From Bacteroidaceae bacterium (lineage in GTDB: Bacteria; Bacteroidota; Bacteroidia; Bacteroidales; Bacteroidaceae), in contig JAFXEF010000043.1 of the NCBI GenBank assembly GCA_017520935.1, forward strand, positions 22,553-86,552: a stretch of 64,000 nt of DNA, given 5' to 3'. Shown in pieces: positions 47,958-55,696 of the stretch. The translations under genes were made by a program, and so were the position numbers. The first letter of the stretch is position 1. The number at the start of each line of letters is the position of its first letter. Below the pieces are notes generated by a model. It was not told where the DNA came from. It was given only the letters and a program-made list of their open reading frames with translations, and did not search any database.

Positions 47958-50516
47958 GTGGAAAAGAAAACTTACACGTTCGAAGAAGCGCAGAACGCAA
48001 CGCTCGAATACTTCGGTGGCGATGCCCTCGCCGCGAGAGTATGGGCGAACAAGTATGCCATGAAAGACTCCTTGGGCAACATCTACGAAGAGACCCCAAG
48101 AGACATGCATTGGCGCATTGCCAATGAGATTGCCCGCGTAGAGGCAAAGTACCCTAATGCCTTGTCGGCCCAGCAGTTGTTTGACCTGCTCGACCATTTC
48201 CGTTACATCGTACCCCAAGGCAGTCCTATGACCGGCATCGGCAACAACTACCAGATAGCCTCACTCTCCAACTGCTTCGTCATCGGTATGGACGGCAATG
48301 CCGACTCTTACGGTGCCATCATCCGTGTCGACGAAGAGCAGGTACAGCTCATGAAACGCCGTGGCGGTGTTGGTCACGACCTCTCACACATCCGCCCCAA
48401 GGGTTCACCCGTAAAGAACTCAGCCCTGACCTCTACCGGCCTGGTACCCTTCATGGAGCGCTACTCCAACTCCACCCGTGAGGTTGCTCAGGATGGCCGC
48501 CGCGGAGCCTTGATGCTCAGCGTCTCCATCAAGCACCCCGACTCAGAGTCCTTCATCGATGCCAAGATGACCGAAGGCAAGGTGACCGGTGCCAACGTGT
48601 CGGTAAAGATGGACGACGACTTCATGCGTGCTGCCGTAGAGGGCCACACCTACACACAGAGGTACCCCATCGACAGCACCGCCCCGCTCTACACCAAGGA
48701 GGTGAACGCATCGGAGCTGTGGAAGAAAATCGTGCACAATGCATGGAAGAGTGCCGAGCCCGGCGTACTCTTCTGGGACACCATCATCCGCGAGTCAGTG
48801 CCCGACTGCTATGCCGACCTCGGCTTCAAGACGGTATCCACCAACCCCTGTGGCGAGATTCCCCTCTGCCCCTACGACTCATGTCGCCTGCTGGCCATCA
48901 ACCTCTACTCATACGTAGTGAACCCCTTCACCCCCGAGGCCTACTTCGACTTCGACCTCTTCAAGCAACACGTGGCAGTAGCCCAGCGCATCATGGACGA
49001 CATCATCGACCTCGAGATCGAGAAGATTGAGGCCATCATGCAGAAGATTGAGAGCGACCCCGAGAGCGAGGAGGTAAAGGGCGCCGAGCGTAAGCTATGG
49101 CAGAAGATTATGGACAAGAGCACCCTCGGCCGCCGCACCGGCGTAGGCATCACCGCCGAAGGCGACATGCTTGCCGCTATGGGGCTGCGCTACGGCACCG
49201 ACGAGGCAACCGACTTCTCCGAGAAGGTACACCGCACCATCGCCATCGAGGCCTACCGCTCATCGGTGACCATGGCCAAGGAGCGTGGCGCCTTCAAGAT
49301 ATACGACAGCGAGCGCGAGAAGAACAACCCCTTCATCAACCGCATCAAGGATGCCGACCCTGCCCTCTATGAGGAGATGAAGAAGCACGGCCGCCGCAAC
49401 ATCGCCTGCCTCACCATCGCCCCCACCGGCACCGTGAGCCTGATGACACAGACCACCTCAGGCATCGAGCCCGTCTTCATGCCCGTATACAAGCGCCGCC
49501 GCAAGGTGAACCCCAACGACCCCGACGTACATGTAGACTTCACCGACGAGACAGGCGATGCCTTCGAGGAGTTCATCGTATACCATCCCAAGTTCATGAC
49601 CTGGATGGAAACCAAAGGCTACGACACCACCAAGCGCTACACTCAGGAAGAGATTGACGCCATGGTAGCCGAGAGCCCCTACAACAAGGCCACAGCCAAC
49701 GATATCGACTGGCTCAAGAAGGTACAGATGCAGGGCCGCATCCAGAAGTGGGTCGACCACAGCATCAGCGTCACCATCAACCTGCCTGCCGACGTCAGCG
49801 AAGAGCTGGTCAACGACCTGTATGTAGAGGCATGGAAGTGTGGCTGCAAGGGCTGCACCGTATACCGCGACGGCTCACGCAGCGGTGTGCTCATCGCCAC
49901 CGACACCAAGAAGAAGACCGCCGACGGCAAACCCGTAGAGGAGCCCTGCACCTGCAAGCCCCCCGTAGTGGTCGAGACACGCCCCCGCGTGCTCGAGGCC
50001 GATGTGGTGCGCTTCCAGAACAATAAGGAGAAGTGGGTGGCCTTCGTGGGCCTGCTCGACGGACGCCCCTACGAGATCTTTACCGGTCTTGCCGACGACG
50101 ACGAGGGTATCCTGCTTCCCAAGTCAGTCACCAACGGCTACATCATCAAGAACGTGGACGAGAATGGCGTGAAGCGCTACGACTTCCAGTTCAGCAACAA
50201 GCGCGGCTACAAGACCACCATTGAAGGCCTATCCGAGAAGTTCGACAAGGAGTACTGGAACTACGCCAAGCTCATCTCCGGCGTGCTCCGTTACCGCATG
50301 CCTATCGAGCAGGTCATCAAGCTCGTCAGCTCACTCCAGCTCGATAGCGAGAGCATCAACACCTGGAAGGTGGGCGTAGAGCGTGCCCTGAAGAAATACG
50401 TGCTCGACGGCACCGCCGCCAAGGGACAGGTTTGCCCCAATTGCGGACAGGAGACACTCGTATACCAGGAGGGTTGCCTCATCTGCACCAACTGCGGCAC
50501 CAGCCGTTGCGGATAA
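47958..50516 (+). CDS. nrdJ: Adenosylcobalamin-dependent ribonucleotide reductase (class II)
   Basis: 852 aa from a GTG at 47958; the next ATG (48060) would cut into the conserved N-terminus, and no ATG lies between promoter and GTG. It reduces ribonucleotides to deoxyribonucleotides with vitamin B12 cofactor. Landmarks: 'SLSNCFVIG', 'GGVGHDLSHIRPKGS', 'STNPCGEIPLCPYDSCRL' with an active-site cysteine region, and 'TIAPTGTVSLMTQTTSGIEP'. The C-terminus has the zinc-ribbon 'CPNCGQETLVYQEGCLICTN' and a redox-type cysteine end 'CGTSRCG'. No cobalamin riboswitch fits the roughly 70-nt leader. Neighbour of dnaA, fitting a DNA-precursor role. Confidence 0.96.
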   Translation: MEKKTYTFEEAQNATLEYFGGDALAARVWANKYAMKDSLGNIYEETPRDMHWRIANEIARVEAKYPNALSAQQLFDLLDHFRYIVPQGSPMTGIGNNYQIASLSNCFVIGMDGNADSYGAIIRVDEEQVQLMKRRGGVGHDLSHIRPKGSPVKNSALTSTGLVPFMERYSNSTREVAQDGRRGALMLSVSIKHPDSESFIDAKMTEGKVTGANVSVKMDDDFMRAAVEGHTYTQRYPIDSTAPLYTKEVNASELWKKIVHNAWKSAEPGVLFWDTIIRESVPDCYADLGFKTVSTNPCGEIPLCPYDSCRLLAINLYSYVVNPFTPEAYFDFDLFKQHVAVAQRIMDDIIDLEIEKIEAIMQKIESDPESEEVKGAERKLWQKIMDKSTLGRRTGVGITAEGDMLAAMGLRYGTDEATDFSEKVHRTIAIEAYRSSVTMAKERGAFKIYDSEREKNNPFINRIKDADPALYEEMKKHGRRNIACLTIAPTGTVSLMTQTTSGIEPVFMPVYKRRRKVNPNDPDVHVDFTDETGDAFEEFIVYHPKFMTWMETKGYDTTKRYTQEEIDAMVAESPYNKATANDIDWLKKVQMQGRIQKWVDHSISVTINLPADVSEELVNDLYVEAWKCGCKGCTVYRDGSRSGVLIATDTKKKTADGKPVEEPCTCKPPVVVETRPRVLEADVVRFQNNKEKWVAFVGLLDGRPYEIFTGLADDDEGILLPKSVTNGYIIKNVDENGVKRYDFQFSNKRGYKTTIEGLSEKFDKEYWNYAKLISGVLRYRMPIEQVIKLVSSLQLDSESINTWKVGVERALKKYVLDGTAAKGQVCPNCGQETLVYQEGCLICTNCGTSRCG

Positions 50517-50547
50517 ATCGAGAAATCTTTTTCTTTTACATACGCGA

Positions 50548-50584
50548 GAAAGGGAGTCGCTCATAGAGTTGAGGGCTCCCTTTC
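50548..50584 (+). terminator. Terminator-like hairpin after nrdJ
   Basis: GAAAGGGAG and CTCCCTTTC form a 9-bp stem with a 19-nt loop, 32 nt past the nrdJ stop and 31 nt before folB. No strong T-run follows, so read-through to folB is possible. Confidence 0.55.
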
Positions 50585-50614
50585 ATTATTCACCATCCAA
50601 AACGACACACATCT

Positions 50615-50986
50615 ATGACTATCACGCATAGCACCATCGAGCTCAGCCACCTCACCTTCCATGCCCACCACGGCGTATTGCCCGAAGAGCGCCTGCTGGG
50701 CAACACCTTCACCGTGGACCTCACCCTCGAGGCCGACATCCGCGAGGCCATCCTCACCGACGACCTCACCCACACCATCAACTATGCCGAGGCCTACGGC
50801 ATCGTGAAGCGCGAGATGGAGATCCCCTCCAAGCTTCTCGAACACGTATGCGGGCGCATCGGCACCGCCCTGCTCCACCACTTCCCTACCCTGCAACAGG
50901 CACACGTGCGGGTAGCCAAGCACAACCCTCCCATCGAGGGAGCCGGCAACTGCCTATCGGCGGTGACGCTCACGTTCAGACGGTAG
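50615..50986 (+). CDS. folB: Dihydroneopterin aldolase FolB
   Basis: 123 aa, the normal family length. It converts 7,8-dihydroneopterin to the hydroxymethylpterin precursor of folate. Signatures: 'LTFHAHHGVLPEER' with the substrate-binding glutamate E24, 'TINYAEAYGIVKREM', and 'VRVAKHNPPI' with K102 as the expected catalytic lysine. It converges with the small lipoprotein gene at 51008. Confidence 0.95.
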   Translation: MTITHSTIELSHLTFHAHHGVLPEERLLGNTFTVDLTLEADIREAILTDDLTHTINYAEAYGIVKREMEIPSKLLEHVCGRIGTALLHHFPTLQQAHVRVAKHNPPIEGAGNCLSAVTLTFRR

Positions 50987-51007
50987 CCATAGCAGCCCCA
51001 CACTCCG

Positions 51008-51400
51008 CTACCCCCTTCGCGAGCCCCTGAGCACCGATATCCGGATGACAGCGGATACCACGCACAGGGTGCCTACCCACGCCAGCGCCTTCATGTACCA
51101 GGGCGTGTAGCGCACCTCGCGCGTCTCCACCACCGTGACGGGGTAAGGGACAGAGTCGCGCCGGACAATGTGCACCGTGTCGCGCAACAGGCGGTAGCGA
51201 TGCTCCACGCTTGTCTCCTTTATATATACCGTATCCCTGCCGCTGTCTACATACCTGTCACGGTAGATGTAGATGCTGTCGTAGCGCACGCGCTCGCGCC
51301 AGGTGCTGTCGCTCTCGTGATGTGTCATCACCGCTGCTGGAGGAATGCTCCTGCACCCGACGAGGGTGCAGAGAGCGAGGATGAATGTTATGGGTTTCAT
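51008..51400 (-). CDS. Small lipoprotein of the phage-like cluster
   Basis: 130 aa. 'CTLVGC' at about residues 11-16 is a lipobox. The middle is rich in charged, Tyr and Arg residues ('SIYIYRDRYVDSGRDTVYI'), and a C-terminal membrane segment ('ALAWVGTLCVVSAVIRI') ends in a basic tail. A lipoprotein next to a peptidoglycan peptidase in a phage-like cluster suggests a spanin- or holin-like lysis role, but no motif proves it. Last gene of the cluster, 54 nt after the M15 gene. Confidence 0.75.
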   Translation of the reverse strand: MKPITFILALCTLVGCRSIPPAAVMTHHESDSTWRERVRYDSIYIYRDRYVDSGRDTVYIKETSVEHRYRLLRDTVHIVRRDSVPYPVTVVETREVRYTPWYMKALAWVGTLCVVSAVIRISVLRGSRRG

Positions 51401-51443
51401 GTTTGTTTAGGGTTTAGGGGTTAGTGTTTAGTGTTTAGGGTTT
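51401..51443. repeat. Telomere-like 7-bp degenerate repeat
   Basis: GTTTAGG, GTTTAGT and similar 6-8-bp units run in tandem between the lipoprotein and M15 peptidase genes. Confidence 0.6.
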
Positions 51444-51454
51444 CGAAGTTCGAA

Positions 51455-51913
51455 TCACGAAAACGCTTGCCTTCGGTTCTTCGCCCTGTTCTTCCTGCAC
51501 GACACGTGTATCCAGTAGTCGAGGCCGTTCTTGCTCTCCAGGATGAGCTGGTCATAGTCGGTATGCTCCTTGAGGAAGGTGTACCACCGGCGGGCAATCT
51601 CCATGTCGGTGTGGGCACGGCCGTCTTTCCACGAGGTGTACGGGGTGCGGGGCAGTCGGATGTCGGCCGCCTCGCCCAGGGTGTGCTGGCTGGCATACAC
51701 GCCACCGACCTTGACGTTGAGTTCGTTGCAGCGGTAGCCGGAGCTGATGACCACGGGGCCGCCGACGAACTCGCGCAGGGGTTCGAGCACGGTGTGGCAT
51801 AGCTGCTGCAAGGTGGGTATGTACTGCACCGGTACGGTGTTGTCGATGCCGTGGGCTTGGGCTACGGCCGAGCGTTGGAACTCAGCCAACTTGAAATGTT
51901 CTGTAAGTTTCAT
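51455..51913 (-). CDS. M15-family D-Ala-D-Ala carboxypeptidase/endolysin-like
   Basis: 152 aa. Zinc ligands of the peptidase M15A (DUF882/peptidase_M15_3) type: H77 and D84 in 'QHTLGEAADI', and H136 in 'YWIHVSC'; 'VISSGYRCNELN' is the usual upstream element. The start 'MKLTEHFKLAEFQRS' is typical of Bacteroides phage and prophage lysins. It cuts peptide cross-links of peptidoglycan. No signal peptide, so release would need a holin-like protein. Located between the DUF5675 and lipoprotein genes. Confidence 0.88.
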   Translation of the reverse strand: MKLTEHFKLAEFQRSAVAQAHGIDNTVPVQYIPTLQQLCHTVLEPLREFVGGPVVISSGYRCNELNVKVGGVYASQHTLGEAADIRLPRTPYTSWKDGRAHTDMEIARRWYTFLKEHTDYDQLILESKNGLDYWIHVSCRKNRAKNRRQAFS

Positions 51914-51965
51914 GTTTTTTGATCTGTGATTTATTATTCAATACTCGTTTGTTCAAGGTCTGAAG

Positions 51966-52451
51966 TCAACGCTCCGTTGTTTCATGTCTCAAATTTTCAT
52001 CTTTAATCTTCAGCACCACCTTACGCCCACGTTCAAGTTTCTTGCGTATGCGGTTGTAGAAGCTTCCGAAGGCCTCTCGGGGATGGCTGAGGCATCCTGA
52101 GACGATACGTGTGCCGAGGATGACACTACCATCTTCCCGTTTGTGCACTCCGTTACCTGGCTTCAGCATGGGGCATACATGGGGCATTCGGGTGTTGAGG
52201 TTCACATTCTTCAGTTCCTTGCAGAGCGAGCATTGTAGGCTCATGGCTCTTTGCCCATGGCTCATGTCCGTCAGTATGACGGGCATGTTGCGTTTATACT
52301 GTTTACACTTGACCAATCCGATGGAGTATTCTCCCGAGGGGAGTGCGGTCATAACGTTCTCTGCTGTGTGACAGACAAATTCATTGTCGATATAGATAGC
52401 TCCGTCAATGCTTGTCTTATAGATATTGGTTCGTCTTAATTCGATGTTCAT
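51966..52451 (-). CDS. DUF5675-family protein
   Basis: 161 aa. 'RTNIYKTSIDGAIYIDNEFVC', 'ALPSGEYSI' and 'GNGVHKREDGSVILGTRIVSG' match the pattern of DUF5675, a family found beside lysis or peptidoglycan genes in Bacteroidetes; the biochemical role is unknown. Four cysteines between 64 and 94 are unusual ('QCSLCKEL', 'HVCPM'). The ATG overlaps the stop of the primase-helicase gene (ATGA), so translation is coupled. Confidence 0.8.
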   Translation of the reverse strand: MNIELRRTNIYKTSIDGAIYIDNEFVCHTAENVMTALPSGEYSIGLVKCKQYKRNMPVILTDMSHGQRAMSLQCSLCKELKNVNLNTRMPHVCPMLKPGNGVHKREDGSVILGTRIVSGCLSHPREAFGSFYNRIRKKLERGRKVVLKIKDENLRHETTER

Positions 52452-54739
52452 GTATTTAAATTTTCAACGTTTTCAATTTTCAATTGCTTTATATACCTCT
52501 CTCCCTGTTTCTCGATGAGCCCATTGAGTGTCCAGCGATATACAATGTTCTTACAGGGTGTTTTGAGACCTTGCGATACGAGGGTACGTTGTAGATCCTG
52601 CATGGTGAAGATGTCGGGCATAGCCTCCCATACGCTGGGGAATCGTGTGGCTTGCGGTCGTTCGTAGCGTGCGGCCTCCTCGTTCACCTTTTCGCGATAG
52701 CGGCTCAGCAGCCCGTGGAGCATACATTGTGCCACCCAGCGGGCAAAGTCGATGGTTTGCGCCTTCCGCTCAGGGGTGATGCGCCCGTAGAGAAAACAGG
52801 CAACCATACCTGCACGGAAACCATACTGAGCGGCTCGTCTCATGAGCTGGTCGCGGGCATAGTCCTCGTCACGGATAGCCTGCATGCGTTGCTCGCCGAC
52901 CCATTGGCTCATTCCCCCGCATAGCCAGTTCAGTGACAGGTGATGCTCGGGCATCACGTTACCCGCTTCATCCTGGCACAGGGCCATCAGGGCATTCACC
53001 TTTTTCTGTATCACCTGCATCTGCCGCGATGTGAGCTCTTTGCGCACAGGCATGGGCTTGCCAAACTGACTGGGCAGCTCCACCATGATGCATCGGGTGA
53101 CGAGTCCGTCCTCGACGTCGGGGTAGGCTCGGGCAAAGGCTCCAGGCGTACCCAGAGTGAGCAGGTTGTAGCGCATCTTACAGGTGGCGCTGAACGACAC
53201 GTCGCTCTTGTAGTCCTGTCCGTAGCGGCCACCGTCGTTGTCCATGGCTATGCGGTAGATGTCGCTTTTCTGTGCCCATGCACCACTCTTGTTCGAGTTG
53301 GTGAGCGTGTCGGCCTCGGGCGATATCGAGATGAGGTGCAACCCCTGTGCCTGTACCATGCGCTTGAGCAGCTGTGCCACCGACACCTTGGCGGGTATGT
53401 CTCTCACGATGGGTTGCGGCTCTTCGAGCTGCTTCTTCTCGTTTTTCTTCAGCTTTGTCTGACGCTGATATTCGGCCTCCTCTTCGCGTCCCAGGTCGTC
53501 CATCTTCCTCACACGCTCCAAGCAGATGTCGGGTATGCGTAGCAGCGACCCTTTACCACTGGCTGCCGGTGCTATGACGTTGACGATGAAGCTGGGTGCC
53601 TGCAGCTCTCCGTCGATGTAGCGGGCCCTGAGCCTGCTGCCAAGGAATCCGCATACGGGCAGGCAGGCCAGTGCCGTTGCAGCCTTGAAATCATCGGGAG
53701 CGGTATCCACAAACTCGCGAATGAGAGGTGGCAGATGCTCTGGCAGGGGTGGCAGCTGGTGGGCTGGGCCATCGGCTTCGGCCTCCTGGCATTGGTCGTT
53801 ATGATAGATGTCTACCCCCTTTTCGCGCAATACCTTATAAAGCAGGTAGGGCAGTTTCTCCGTCCGTGCACTCTTGCAAGCGCTCTCACAGCAGGCGCGC
53901 ACCTCGGCCTCAGAGAGTCCAAAACGGGGGCATACCTGGAAGAGGCGGTCCACTTGACGGTCAGTGATATTGGCCAGCAGCCGGCAGATGAGGTATAGGC
54001 GGTTGTTACGCTCCCCTTCGTAGGGCTGGCCTCCTGTGCGACGCACCAGCTCGTCCACAATCTCGGCATAGGGTATACCGCGGAATTCTGCATTATAAAC
54101 AGGTGAGTTTACCGCGTTTACCGCGTTCACCCGTCCGCCACTCAACTCTTCGCCCTTCACTCCCGACTCTTCACTCTCAGCGTGCTTGTTGCCCACGGCT
54201 CTTGGCTCACAGCCAAAAAGCTCTTCGCTCACATACAGCGTATACCCGCTCGGCACCATATAGATGCAGCGGCTGGCCACGTCCTTCAGCGCAGGGTCGG
54301 CCACGAAGCCTATGTCGGCAGAGAAGCGCTGCTGCGCCTCCTGCGGCGTCATCCCCTCGGGCAGGACGATGAGCACGTGTGTGCCCCGGCGCACGCTCTC
54401 CTCCACCAGCAGTATCCTCCACTTGCCCGCGGCCTGCAGCTCCATCGCCCTGGCCAGTATCTCCTCGGAGTGCCCCTTCTCGTCGAAGTCCAGCATCAGC
54501 CTCGGCAGCGGCCTGAGGGCATCCTTCAGGGCGCGGTGGTTGTCCCTGAACCCGGCACACCCCGGCGTCCACACCGGCAGCTTAGCCTTCAGCGCCTCGT
54601 CGCCCCCGGCGATGCGGCGGCACATCTCGGCCAGCCACGGCGCGCTGCGCAGCTCCTCCCACTCCTTGCGGGTGGCAGGGATGGCAGGGGCGCCATGCCC
54701 CTTGCCTATACAGGTAAAATTTACAGTTGTGCCTACCAT
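52448..54739 (-). CDS. VirE_N/primase-like plus DUF3987 helicase-like protein
   Basis: 763 aa from the ATG at 54739; the longer open frame to 55045 has Arg/Gly-rich nonsense sequence overlapping the upstream gene. Residues 1-175 look like the BT4734/VirE N-terminal domain of archaeo-eukaryotic primase type, with 'LMLDFDE' supplying D84 and D86, and 'GTHVLIVL' a possible sxH histidine (H121). A low-complexity linker (183-215) follows. Residues about 335-640 match DUF3987, with a Walker-A-like 'APAASGKGS' (K396). A winged-helix-like end (about 700-760) is likely. Probably a replication or repair primase-helicase of a mobile element. The start overlaps the previous gene's stop. Confidence 0.85.
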   Translation of the reverse strand: MVGTTVNFTCIGKGHGAPAIPATRKEWEELRSAPWLAEMCRRIAGGDEALKAKLPVWTPGCAGFRDNHRALKDALRPLPRLMLDFDEKGHSEEILARAMELQAAGKWRILLVEESVRRGTHVLIVLPEGMTPQEAQQRFSADIGFVADPALKDVASRCIYMVPSGYTLYVSEELFGCEPRAVGNKHAESEESGVKGEELSGGRVNAVNAVNSPVYNAEFRGIPYAEIVDELVRRTGGQPYEGERNNRLYLICRLLANITDRQVDRLFQVCPRFGLSEAEVRACCESACKSARTEKLPYLLYKVLREKGVDIYHNDQCQEAEADGPAHQLPPLPEHLPPLIREFVDTAPDDFKAATALACLPVCGFLGSRLRARYIDGELQAPSFIVNVIAPAASGKGSLLRIPDICLERVRKMDDLGREEEAEYQRQTKLKKNEKKQLEEPQPIVRDIPAKVSVAQLLKRMVQAQGLHLISISPEADTLTNSNKSGAWAQKSDIYRIAMDNDGGRYGQDYKSDVSFSATCKMRYNLLTLGTPGAFARAYPDVEDGLVTRCIMVELPSQFGKPMPVRKELTSRQMQVIQKKVNALMALCQDEAGNVMPEHHLSLNWLCGGMSQWVGEQRMQAIRDEDYARDQLMRRAAQYGFRAGMVACFLYGRITPERKAQTIDFARWVAQCMLHGLLSRYREKVNEEAARYERPQATRFPSVWEAMPDIFTMQDLQRTLVSQGLKTPCKNIVYRWTLNGLIEKQGERYIKQLKIENVENLNT

Positions 54740-55140
54740 ACTGTCTCCTCCTTTCTGCTCTTGTAATATGCGTTTATTCTCTCGCCCTCGGCCTGTCGCG
54801 CACGGCAGATTTCCGTAGCGCTCATTGCGGGCTTGAACCTCCATTTCTCGATGACGATGCCGCCCTGCGTCTGCATCACACTGCAGTGCTCCGTGGCGAA
54901 CAGCTGCTTGTATCGGCTGCCCTGTGACCCCACGTTGTAGGGGCGGAATACCGCCCTGGCGCCGGGCTCTATCGTGGTGCACCCCTTCAGTCGCAGGCGC
55001 CCGTCGGGGGCCACCTCGTCGGCCCTGTCGGCCATCCACGGACATGCGTCCACCTTGATCTGGTTCTCACTATACACCGTTACGGTGTCCATCTTCACAT
55101 CGCCATTGATGACGATTCTTTTCTGCTGATTCTTTGTCAT
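54733..55140 (-). CDS. Hypothetical protein of the phage-like cluster
   Basis: 135 aa from the ATG at 55140 ('MTKNQQKRIVINGD'); an in-frame ATG at 55194 adds residues unlike the rest. 'AVFRPYNVGSQGSRYKQLFA' and 'GGIVIEKWRFKP' are visible but I recognise no family. Basic residues and the position next to the primase-helicase suggest nucleic-acid binding; this is inference. Its stop overlaps the next gene's start by seven bases. Confidence 0.7.
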   Translation of the reverse strand: MTKNQQKRIVINGDVKMDTVTVYSENQIKVDACPWMADRADEVAPDGRLRLKGCTTIEPGARAVFRPYNVGSQGSRYKQLFATEHCSVMQTQGGIVIEKWRFKPAMSATEICRARQAEGERINAYYKSRKEETVW

Positions 55141-55241
55141 TGTTGTCGAAAAAAGTTTGTGAGATCGGGAGTGCGAAGATTGCCGGCTTTTCACTCATGA
55201 GACTCCACTCACGCCTCTTCTCGGGTTAATGATTAGGTTTA

Positions 55242-55517
55242 TTAGATTTTATGAAAATCCACTACCAAGATGTCCTGGTACAACTTCTCATTGTACTCGC
55301 TCACCCCAGCCCTCAGCGAGGCCACTATCACATCGCCCGGGTGGAACACACACGAGGCTGCATTGCCAAGGAGCGTCGCCACATACTGGTTGCTGTACTT
55401 GCCACCCAACTCCTGCAAGTGGATGAACTTCTTCTGCACCTGTCCGCCCTCAGCCTTGGTGCTCTGCACGGTGAATGGCTCACCGCATTTGACTACTCTA
55501 AAAATGTTTTGTAACAT
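55242..55517 (-). CDS. Small OB-fold-like protein, first gene of the phage-like cluster
   Basis: 91 aa. Beta-rich pattern: 'EGGQVQKKFIHLQELGGKYSNQ', 'PGDVIVASLRAG' and 'KLYQDILVVDFHKI', which looks like an OB-fold single-stranded-DNA-binding protein in its second half. No confident family. The fold guess fits a replication cluster. A -7 box lies 69 nt upstream, and helically phased repeats lie beyond it. Confidence 0.65.
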   Translation of the reverse strand: MLQNIFRVVKCGEPFTVQSTKAEGGQVQKKFIHLQELGGKYSNQYVATLLGNAASCVFHPGDVIVASLRAGVSEYNEKLYQDILVVDFHKI

Positions 55518-55585
55518 TGTTCACTAAGCCTCTGCCTATCTATGGATGGCCCGCTTAAGGTGCTGCTCATCTCAGAGGAACGATG

Positions 55586-55593
55586 CAAAGATA
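55586..55593 (-). promoter_or_regulatory. -7 box of the phage-like cluster
   Basis: TATCTTTG on the minus strand, 69 nt before the ATG at 55517, with a T-rich stretch near the expected -33 position (about 55612-55620). Confidence 0.55.
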
Positions 55594-55635
55594 GGGCGGT
55601 CCTATGAGGGGATAAAAAAAGAGAGGTAGACACAG

Positions 55636-55676
55636 ATGGATGTCCATTTACATCCATTTGCGTCCACCTTTATCCA
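55636..55676. repeat. Four helically phased 10-bp repeats (TCCA core)
   Basis: TCCA recurs exactly every 10 bp at 55643, 55653, 55663 and 55673; the units read TCCATTTACA, TCCATTTGCG and TCCACCTTTA. An 8-bp inverted repeat ATGGATGT / ACATCCAT (55636-55657) overlaps. It lies about 45-85 bp upstream of the cluster's -7 box and looks like an operator or iteron. Confidence 0.65.
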
Positions 55677-55696
55677 ATAATTTGAGGAGATTTTGC

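Noticed and set aside
54740..55045. N-terminal extension of the DUF3987 protein
   Set aside because: The added 102 residues are Arg/Gly-rich and overlap the better-coding 135-aa gene in another frame.
51008..55517. Complete prophage
   Set aside because: No integrase, terminase, portal, capsid or tail genes, and no attachment-site duplication at the edges.
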